From the NCBI RefSeq assembly GCF_965363235.1, contig NC_134849.1:15774863-15838862 (forward strand): a stretch of DNA of 64,000 bases. Reading direction: 5' to 3'. Below are positions 55,785 through 64,000 of the stretch, piece after piece (the stretch's first letter is position 1; every line of letters starts with the position of its first letter). The position numbers and the translations under genes were made by a program. The notes under the pieces are model-generated. The model did no database searches. It had not been told where the DNA came from and was given only the letters and a program-made list of their open reading frames with translations. The DNA is from Mytilus galloprovincialis. Taxonomy: Eukaryota > Mollusca > Bivalvia > Mytilida > Mytilidae.

Positions 55785-56215
55785 TTGTAATTGTAATAAG
55801 TTTATTGCAAATCAGCATTTAATACAATGCTATAGCATCAACAACATATAAAATATAGTAAGCGACATAATATAAATGCAAACAGAAAGCAAAACAATAA
55901 CAAAAAAAAAAACCAACATATGAAACAAATAGTATTATATATAATCTACTTTTATCAGTTGTGACCGTAGTTTCCAGTTTTCATTTAACAAACAACAAAG
56001 TTCTAATACCAAAGTTCTTGAACATGTTTGAATAAGTGATAAACATTTTGACATATTAGGCCAAGAACAAGAATAATATTTAGACAAAAATCTTATACGC
56101 AGATGTCTATAGGCTGGACAAATCATTACAAAATGATATTCATTTTCAATAGCTTTCATATTGTAACATTGGCAATATCTTTCATTACGAGGCATTGTAG
56201 TACTTGCAGTTACTG
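55785..56215 (-). mobile_element. LINE 3' end with C-terminal zinc knuckle
   Basis: The minus frame reads MPRNERYCQCYNMKAIENEY, HFVMICPAYRHLRIRF, YYSCSWPNMSKC. This is the CxxC...HF..C motif of non-LTR elements. It is followed by a 3' UTR ending TTATTACAATTACAATTAAT directly at the minisatellite edge. Confidence 0.7.
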
Positions 56216-56907
56216 CAAGCTAGTTGAAAGTCAAAAACAATAAAACAAAATAAAACAAATCATGCATAAGAGACTAAAATCAACTACAACACATCCCTGG
56301 TATTTATCGTTTTAACACCAAGGACAGTCAAAGAAGACACGACTTGTGCTTTGCCAAATTTAAAGTTTCGACAGGCAGTAGGATAGTTCGTAGTTAACAT
56401 CTATATATACAAAAATTTGGACTTGTATTTATAGATCCCGTTTGACATTTAAAAAAAAAATTTAGTTATATTTTAATTTTCTGATGAGAACATCGATAGT
56501 TGTTCTAATGTAAAAACATGTCACTCGTGAATTGCAACATATGCATATGGTATTGTTCAATCAATTCATAATCGTTCCGTGTAAAGTAGATTTCAGGCGC
56601 ATTTTGCTCATAAATATGTAAGTACACACTACTTGTTCTGATGACCGTATAGTGTAAACATACATGACTTTACATTTTCAGTTGGGATCAATATAAGTAT
56701 TTTCAAAGATTATACTTTTTTCTGGATACCAAGAGACATTAGTTTTCAAATGCACGAATGCGAAAGATCAGTCTGAAAATTAAATGTAATCAGCGAACCC
56801 GTCGTTATTTATATGATCAAATTGACTCCTTTTTTAACAACCATTGACAAATATTAAATAAATATTAAAAACAAATATATGATATAAAAATTAATTATGT
56901 TATTTAC
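56216..56907. other. Gene C intron
   Basis: Nothing recognised. Confidence 0.4.
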
Positions 56908-57054
56908 CACATCTACCAATAATAGTATCATTAGTAGTTAAACAGTCCCTGCCTTCCCACTTATTCTTTTGAGCTTTGACGAGTTGACAATTTCCACAAC
57001 ATAATGTAGCACAGTTTCCAGGGTGCAATGACACCAATATTTCTCCACTGAAAT
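56908..57054 (-). CDS. Gene C exon E4
   Basis: 147 nt, acceptor AACACCAG, donor GTAAAT, phase 1-1. It encodes FSGEILVSLHPGNCATLCCG, NCQLVKAQ, GRDCLTTNDTIIGRCG. Six or more cysteines. Counterpart of 15574-15705. Confidence 0.78.
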
Positions 57055-57572
57055 CTGGTGTTAAACAAAATCATGGACAACATTTCTAACTATCAATTGC
57101 CACGAATTAACAAACATAATACATAATTGATATTTTTCTTTACTAGTCTCAAATACATATTATCGTAAAACAAAACTTAAACAGGACACTAGGTTTGTAT
57201 ACTTTTGGCATCGATATCATTGGGGATATACCAACAGAGAGAACATTCTTAGAATTTGGAGTTCACGACATGATACAAAAATTAAAGCTCATTCGGCTTT
57301 GTTTGTGCTTTGAGAATGATACTGTTTCTCACAAGTATGAGAAAAGAGAGAATAAATTTCGAAATATCAATGCTTTATGTATTTCCTACGTCGTTCTCCT
57401 GAAAATGTTGGAGATAATATATTATAAACAATACTTCTTTGATAAAGCTTAACCATAGTCTGATAGTTTTACTATATAATTACAGAAACGCCATTATTTG
57501 ATTTTGCTAAGAACAACTTATAGTAATTATTTTTAGATGATAGCTATCATTGGAATATGATATTAGATATAC

Positions 57573-57684
57573 TTTTAAAAACGGTGAAGGTATTAATTAA
57601 TGATTTCCTGTCACAATCACATAAATCAGCCCGTTCAAGTGTGTCCATCCCATTTGGAAGGCAAATGCAGTTTGATGATTGTTG
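57573..57684 (-). CDS. Gene C exon E3
   Basis: 112 nt, acceptor TTTTTCAG, donor GTATAT, phase 0 in and 1 out. It encodes QQSSNCICLPNGMD, ADLCDCDRKS, TFTVFK. Same length and phases as E3 of gene A. Confidence 0.78.
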
Positions 57685-57837
57685 CTGAAAAATATAGATT
57701 GAAACACATGCAATTTTTTTTTTTATTTTTTTATTTATTCCTTTTTTTTTACACAACCTTAGTAAAACATGCTACACAAAGTTACAAATGATCAGTATCA
57801 TGGAGTTTCTTATTGACAACATGTTTGCTTCTTATCC

Positions 57838-58020
57838 CAGTCATAGATTACCTTAGCCGTATTTGGCACAACTTTTTGGAATTTTGGATCCTCAATGCTC
57901 TTCTACTTTGTACTTGTTTGGCTTTATAAATATTTTAATATGAGCGTCACTGATGAGTCTTATGTAGACGAAACGCGCGTCTGGCGTACAAAATTATAAT
58001 CATTGTACCTTTGATAACTA
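57838..58020 (+). repeat. GCGCGT-core dispersed repeat
   Basis: GATTACCTTAGCCGTATTTGG, CCTCAATGCTCTTCTAC, GTAGACGAAACGCGCGTCTGG. Best-preserved copy in the window. Confidence 0.75.
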
Positions 58021-58029
58021 TGTGATGGT

Positions 58030-58630
58030 ATCCATTTAACGTGGCTCTATACTTATACATCCCGTCATTGTGTTATTGTTCTATGACAATTGTTGTATTC
58101 TTGTCTTTAATTTCTGCTAGTATGCTCTGTATATGTATGCCTTTTTGTGTTATTTGATAACACATGACGTGGCTCTGTACTTATACATTCCGTCTTTGTG
58201 TTACTGTTCCTTAATAATTTCTGTATTGTTGTCCTTTATTATTGCTAATGTGCTTTGTGTGTGTGTTTTTTTTATAGTTTTTCTTTCATGTGATGTGGCT
58301 ATGTACTTATACATTTTGTTATTGTGCTATTGTGTCATGGTACTTGTTTCTTTATATACCTGTTTGTTTTTAAAGTGATTATGATGATTAAACAATGATA
58401 ATTGCTGTACCCCTATTTTGAACATTTTTACCTATTATGTCTGTTTGTTTTGTTCAAACATCGTTGTCAATATAGTGGAATTTTATACGACGGTAATATT
58501 TTTGAGTGATGTAGCAAGCTATGAAACCAGGTTAAATCCTCCATTTTATACAAAGAAAAATGCCAATGACAAGTCAGTAGTATGATAACATGTTGTCAAT
58601 TCGTTTGATGTGTTTTAGCTTTTGATTTTG
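58030..58630 (+). repeat. Three 127-bp tandem units plus RT-element tail
   Basis: GTGGCTCTATACTTATACAT recurs with small changes at about 58040, 58168 and 58295. It is followed by the CCTATTATGTCTGTTTG and ATTCGTTTGATGTGTTTTAG tail seen also at 49120-49330. Confidence 0.7.
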
Positions 58631-58835
58631 AAATCAGACGTCCATACAGAGCGAGACATACTGTATAGACACCGTTCTTGCAAGACTCTGTAAGACTATA
58701 TGTGTTCTTCGTTGTGCATAATGTTAATCATTTTTATACTGTTGATTTGCTGTCAAAATCATATTAACCTAACATCCCGTTTTTCAATAATTTGTAACGT
58801 ACATACTTTTGAAAAACATATTGAGCTAACCTTAC

Positions 58836-58939
58836 CGTATGCATGTATCCAAAGTAGTTTTCAGTTTGACATAAAATGCTGCAATGGCCGAAAGAGGATG
58901 CACGTGTATTCATGTCGATGGTGGAACTTTGAAAACAAC
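58836..58939 (-). CDS. Gene C exon E2
   Basis: 104 nt, acceptor AATCATTAG, donor GTAAGG, phase 1 in and 0 out. It begins GCFQSST and has FGHCSILCQTENYFGY, matching E2 of A and B. This is the most 5' exon of gene C found; E1 is not seen between here and 64000. Confidence 0.72.
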
Positions 58940-59389
58940 CTAATGATTTGAAATAATCAATTTTATAAATATCTGTACCATGGCATCTTTGAATTTGAAC
59001 AAACGCTATAAATATATAACCTACACAAAGTGTTGTCTTTTTGTTTGTTGTTCAAATCGGTATTTTGTTACTCTTTCAGCTAGGCATTAGAACTAGGTTG
59101 TCTCCACAATAACAATACGGGTGCTATACGTAACCACAATAAATGCGTTTGGGTCATCTGTCAATTACAGTTACTGTACTCAAATTTGTACTTTAATAAC
59201 AATTTCTCGTAGTGATAACGAAAATCATGAAAGTATTACGTTTATACAGATATTATTACAGTTTGACTTAATAAGCTATATACTGGAAAGAAAACATGTA
59301 ACTTTTAGTCATCTGAACACCTATTGATGAAACTTTAGTCTCCATTTAATGTTTTCCTGTGAAACATGTCTTATTGAAATCTAGGCACG

Positions 59390-60060
59390 GTTTAAAACAA
59401 ATTGATAAAAGAGCAGCGCCTATACTGGTACGATATTCCCGGACCTGTATTTCTTGTCACGATTTCCTAGAAGACTCCTGCTCACAAGGATACTATTAAA
59501 ACCAGAGTTCCACTTGGTGCAGTTGAAATCATTCTTTCTTCAATTTTACAGCCAACATCAGGAGTTAGAAGACCCTATGCAACATCCGGTTCACAGATGA
59601 TAGCGGATATGTTCCTAATGTTGTAGATACAATCCCGTCTCCTTTGAGCAGAACGTTGATGAAGGGGGGGGGGGGGAGTATATCAAAGAACGTCTCGTCC
59701 TTTTTTTCTAAAAATGTTCATCGGAAGGTACCAAGAACTTGTTATACCGTATTAACTTCACAGATAAGACATGATGGTCTTGATGTATAGAATTTGCGTA
59801 CAGATGTTGGTTATCATCTTAACAACGTGCTATATTGTTCTTTCATTTGTCTTTGCTCTATTATTAATATTACTTTTATTGTTGGATTTTTTATGAGATA
59901 CCCATTCAACGTGGCTCGGTACTTAAACATCCCGTCAATGTGTTTGTATTATCTTACATTTTTTTGCTGGTGTGTTTTGTATATGCGACATTTTGTGTTT
60001 CTGTGGTTCTTATAACGTGACTCTGTACTTTAAAAGATCCCGGCAGTAGGTAACTGGTCT
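59390..60060 (+). mobile_element. Decayed RT C-terminal fragment with 3' tail
   Basis: Broken plus frames with ILVRYSRTCISCHDFLE and KMFIGRYQELVIPY resemble the ISQL(I/V)RYSR ... FYGR..ELV region of Penelope-like RTs. The tail (59900-60045) contains the AACGTGGCTCGGTACTTAAAC unit found in tandem at 58030-58350. A poly-G run is at 59667-59678. Confidence 0.55.
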
Positions 60061-60419
60061 ATAATATGTCATTATGATATATTTTTATTATGAATTAGAA
60101 AATATGTTGAACCACTAACGTCACAATTATTCCATCGCGTAGTGAAATGAACTATTTGCGGATTCTTATAAATTCCATAGAACTTTTGGACACTTTTGAA
60201 TATCGGTTTATTTCTGAAATGACTTTGATTCTTTAACCCTGTATTCTACCATTGTCCATGTTAAATTTTAAAACTGTTTGTATTAACATTGAACGAGAAA
60301 AATATCTGACGTAAAAAGTTTTCTGACGTCAGGCACGCGAATCTGAATATGTTTGTAGATAGATGTTTTTGTGGAATTGTGTAATTGTGCAAAGCATGAA
60401 ATTTGGTATAGATAATTAA

Positions 60420-61240
60420 AAAAAATCAGCTGCTGGCCATCAAAAATTTCCATTTTTTCAAGATGGCCACCGCTCATTTTATAAATGGCGTCATATATAA
60501 TTCGCTACATTTCGTAAATCCTTTGAAAGCTATGCTATAGGTATAATCCAAGGTCAATTTTGATAAAACGTAAATAACAGTTCCTAAAGTACGATAAAAC
60601 AATACATAAATGACGAAAAGGTGACTTCCGGTTCAAAAATGGCGGCAATTACGTTGAAAATGGTTCCATTTCGTAAATCCATTAAAAGCTGTGTTTTCGG
60701 TATAATCCAAAGTAAGGTTTGATAAAACGAAAACAACAGTTCCTAAAGTACGATGAAACCATACATAAAACACGAAAAGTTACTTCCGATTCCAAAATGG
60801 TGCCAAAAACTTTGAAAATGGCTACGTTTTCGTAAGTCCCTTGGGCCATAATAAATAATAGGTTTGTTTGCCTAAACGCTACTTACCCAGAAAACAGCTG
60901 CCTACTCAAATTCTTTTAATGTACTGATTTGAAGAAGTTTTTTTTAATTAAATAGGCATGAAGACTTATAAACATCTGATACTTCAATTTCTTTTTTTGA
61001 AAAAATAATGCCTACCTACCTACTCAATGTCTCAACCTTTGGGTAGGGTTTGGGCAAACCAAAATATTTTTTTAAGTGTGGCCTTGGAAGCTGTGTTGTA
61101 GGTATAATCCAATGTAAGTTTTTATAAAACGTAGATTACTTACCTAAAGTACTATGACACAATACATACACGACATAAAAGTATCTTCCGGTTCCAAAAT
61201 GGCGACAAAAACGTTTAAAATTTAATTATTATTTTCATTT
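60420..61240. repeat. 159-bp tandem repeat, about 3-4 units
   Basis: TTCGTAAATCC recurs at 60511, 60670 and (TTCGTAAGTCC) 60829. Each unit contains GGTATAATCCAA, AACAGTTCCTAAAGTACGAT and TTCCGGTTC.AAAATGGCG. The third unit is interrupted by the insertion at 60845-61081 and resumes afterwards. Confidence 0.85.
60845..61081. mobile_element. 237-bp MITE-like insertion in the tandem repeat
   Basis: Imperfect inverted ends: AGGTTTGTTTGCCTAAAC.CTACTTACCCA on the left and TGGGTAGGGTTTGGGCAAACC on the right. Flanked by CCTTGG on both sides (60839-60844 and 61082-61087), consistent with a 6-bp target duplication. No coding content. Confidence 0.65.
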
Positions 61241-61503
61241 TCTTCTAATTTAATTTTTAGTGGAGTTCGTGTTGTTTCTAATTTATAATTTATAACTGTT
61301 GATGTAAACGTCCTTCGGCTTTTTTAGTCTTTGTTTACTCCTTGGTTTTGATTGTTATTGTCTTAAAAGAGATATCACTTAATGTGTTAAGTTCAAATAC
61401 CTAGTTTGGTTAGAAAAGGCAGTTTGCATACCGTATAATTATCTGACAGTTGCCAACACACAAAGCCGTAGAAGATAGGCCAGAACGGAATCGTTTACAG
61501 GTA

Positions 61504-63985
61504 TCAACAACGCTGTTTTTTTTTGCATCCGCTTTTCAAAAGTTTCTGATATGATGGTGCAAATGCAGCCAAAGGGATCCATTTTGGTTTCCGACTATCA
61601 GTGTGTTTTTCTGTCGTCCAAACCCAGTGTTCATGACTTGGTATGTGTACCTGTGGAATGTACACATCCGGTTGAGTCCAACTTGAAATGCTTCTCTTCG
61701 ATGTGCTCCGGAAGAAAACCTCTAGGGAGAATAGCATCATAAGGGCGTTGCTTCCTGACGAATGTGTCAAATCGTGCCCTGTTAACAGCAAATGTTGATG
61801 TTGCCGTACATGATGCAAGCAAATGCTTCTATGATGTCCATGTCTCTGTCTTCATACAACACTAAAGCGAGCAACAACATCCTTTACATCTGGAAATAAT
61901 TCCAATGTCTGCCAAACTGACCTATCACTTTTCCACAAATTGCTGACACAGTGTCACATTCACAGAATACATGGAAGGAAATAATAGCAGCTGCACGAGG
62001 ACCAAGCACATATGATATGTCATATACATGAAACCATAGAAAGTCTTTATATCCTCAAAAACCTATCCCCACTTTGTCCATATCTAATACTGCGAGAGCT
62101 GCAATTCTTGTACTACTACATATGTATCAGTACTAGTAAAAATTATTTTTATCAACCATTTTCAGCAGCAAGCTTATCATGGACAAACATTCGTGTATCT
62201 GCTTGTAAAGGGATAGCTGGGAAGTATCCGTATTGAAATTGCAAAGAATATTTCACCTTGAGTAACATAAACATTTTTATAAGTCTCTAAAGACGCAATT
62301 CTGTCGGCAACAAACTTGAATCATTCCGTTTTGTTGTCATCTTCACAAGGATAACGACTCCAAATCATTGGCGCTCTATCAGAACCAACAACTTTCCGTC
62401 TAGCACCAGCACATTGCCTTTTTCTCGGTCCAGCCTTTAAATTATTCATTAAGTAAACATCAAATACAATGTCTACTCTTCAATACTTATCGCTGTAAGA
62501 TTTTATGTGAGGCAGTATGACATCAATTGCATATTCATCAAATAGTTTTGCACGTGGTGGCTTGGAATTGACCATTGCTGGTCCCCAAACGGTAAATGCG
62601 TCAGAATTTGGATCAGTTGATGGCAAATCGCACCATGTTTCAAGTATACCCATTTGCTGCGATTTGATAACATTGTTTAAAGTGACATCCTTAGACGAAG
62701 ACAGATCGAGAAGTAATTATTTTTTTCATGGATACAGAAATCTTCCAGGTCAAACTGTCTACTTTGAAAAAGAGATCGCAATCACTTTTCATGTTCTTCA
62801 GCTTTGTTTTTTGACATAGCCATTTCCAGTTTCATTTTACGGCTACAATAGGAAATAGATCTTTTGTAGCTGGTTATAAAAAGCAGATTTTCCTTCGTTT
62901 TGCATTTACTTTAAAAGATCTTCGAACTGTTCGCACCCAATATCTTGGAGTTTATTTACATATCTCACCTGCCTCCGAGTCAATAATTTCCTTAAAACAA
63001 TTTAACTTTGTACAAATATTGCGACTGTTCTAGAAGTAAAATTAGATAATGGATTTCCAAACTCGGTCATCACTTTAGATAGCCTTTGACTCTTTTTAAA
63101 AAAAATCCTTTTTGTGTTTTCGTAGAGTCTTCATGATGTCGTCCATCTGTTTTAGAATAACTCATATCACTATTTCGTTCAAATTTAACTACCAGTCTAC
63201 TGACATCAATCCATCCATCGTCTCAAGGGGATCTTCGGTGGCACCAAAATCGCCCTTCACAATTGCATTATTCTGTTTTTGTGCCTGATAAATTTTGATA
63301 TAAGAAAAAAACTTGCTGGTCTAACATACAGTGAAATTACCATTGGCACCTTGTTGGTGATGCTCGTGAAGGGAAGCCATACCTCGGAGAAAGATCCGAA
63401 CATAATTTTCATGATTTATGCCAAACAAATACAGTATCATGCTTGATATGGACTGTTTGTGAGGTGCGATATCTGACTCATAAAATGGGCGTACCGCCGA
63501 AAGAACAAAAGTTCTTAATTCATAATTGAATACCAGATATTAAACTGTGGTCGAGATGACTCTCTTTTCTTGCACCAGTCTATCAAATAATCGAACGACA
63601 CAAATTGATGAGATATATTTTCTGCGTTTAGATAAAAATGGTTCTAGCAAAACACACGCAGTTATCTGATTCGCATGTCTAGACCTTGGTTTATTTGAAT
63701 ATATATGAAAATAATATGACATTCTAGGTGTTGCAATGTCGGCTTCAATGTGAGCACAAGTCCCTCAACTTTAAGGCAATATATCCCCATGAATTTTACA
63801 ACAAACCATTCTATTGTACTTTCCACCAACAATAACGATAAACTTATCTTCTCCGTACAAATCTGGCCATTCATACTGAACTTACTCACCCAATACCAAA
63901 AGTGGTGGATCTGCAGCTATAATTGATGTTTGGCCGGGATTTTGAAAGTTTAACCAATTTTTTCACCTATCCATCATATAATTGA
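61504..63985 (-). pseudogene. Decayed copy of a multicopy uncharacterised invertebrate protein
   Basis: Broken minus-strand frames follow, from high to low coordinate, the order of an uncharacterised protein family that I recall as highly repeated in mollusc and cnidarian genomes: WPDLYGEDKFIVIVGGKY, SRHANQITACVLL, FGINHENYVRIFLRGMASLH, QNNAIVKGDFGATEDPLE, CDTVSAICGK, SWTQPDVYIPQVHIPSHEHW, KWIPLAAFAPSYQKLLKSGC ending in CKK. Frameshifts and stops are frequent. The biochemical function of the family is unknown to me. Its copy number suggests it is carried by, or is, a mobile element. Confidence 0.65.
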
Positions 63986-64000
63986 TTCATTCAACTGAAT

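Larger units (their letters stand above)
47656..58939 (-). pseudogene. Gene C: third receptor copy, with two lesions; E1 and leader not in view
   Basis: Exons: E2 58836-58939, E3 57573-57684, E4 56908-57054, E5 53516-53677, E6 52488-52613, extra linker 51626-51721, linker 50528-50587, TM 49802-49876, tail 47656-48115. Splice sites are conserved throughout. Two defects are seen. The E6 frame has TAG at 52503-52501, where gene A has a Trp codon. The TM exon is 75 nt and ends in phase 1, while the tail needs phase 2, so a 1-nt loss near the CysAsn-Ser end shifts the tail out of frame. The tail frame itself is fully open with all family motifs, so inactivation would be recent. Sequencing error, E6 skipping (phase 1-1) or another splice choice are alternatives. 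Confidence 0.65.

Noticed and set aside
59000..61500. E1 exon or leader of gene C
   Set aside because: No GLE...FWxG signature was found on the minus strand. The region is occupied by RT remains and tandem repeats.
61551..61822. Plus-strand and second minus-strand open frames overlapping the pseudogene
   Set aside because: Only the minus-strand block order matches the known repeated family. The others are overlapping frames without motifs.

Overview
This is a eukaryotic, AT-rich, intron-rich window. Its dispersed repeats, as I remember them from marine mussel genomes (Mytilus and relatives), point to a mytilid bivalve. That assignment is from memory and was not checked by search. No rRNA, functional tRNA, CRISPR or bacterial-style operon is visible.

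The host-gene content is a head-to-tail array of three related, minus-strand, multi-exon type I membrane receptor genes, called A, B and C here. Gene A (25198 down to 3563) can be assembled completely: 11 exons with consistent splice phases, 1575 nt, 524 codons plus stop. In order it has a leader peptide exon, six cysteine-containing ectodomain exons (E1-E6), two 57-nt linker exons, a transmembrane exon, and a long cytoplasmic-tail exon rich in tyrosine motifs. E1 resembles the first half of a C-type-lectin-like domain, with W/A...C...GLE...FWxG. Gene B (40627 down to 28743) has E1, E2, E3, E6, TM and tail. It appears to lack E4 and E5, and its leader exon was not found. Gene C (58939 down to 47656) has E2 to tail. 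It carries an in-frame stop in E6 and a 1-nt deficit at the end of the TM exon, so it looks like a young pseudogene. Its E1 and leader would lie further right, possibly outside the window.

The introns and intergenic DNA are crowded with transposon remains. These are two reverse transcriptase (RT) copies of one Penelope-like family (21230-22572 plus, about 43862-46100 minus) with many 5'-truncated 3'-end copies, orphan GIY-YIG endonuclease fragments (23071-23388, 46310-47230), a LINE with a poly-A tail (42480-43835), LINE C-terminal fragments (37540-37690, 55785-56215), two tRNA-derived SINEs, and small inverted-repeat elements. A further multicopy invertebrate protein family is present as a decayed pseudogene at the right edge (61504-63985).

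Right of about 59 kb the window is essentially repeats: an RT fragment with its tandem 3' tail, a 159-bp tandem repeat split by a small inverted-repeat element, and the decayed pseudogene. The receptor array is the biologically interesting system. The combination of paired half-lectin modules, phase-symmetric exons and a conserved multi-tyrosine tail suggests a lineage-specific recognition/signalling receptor family. I could not match it to a named family.
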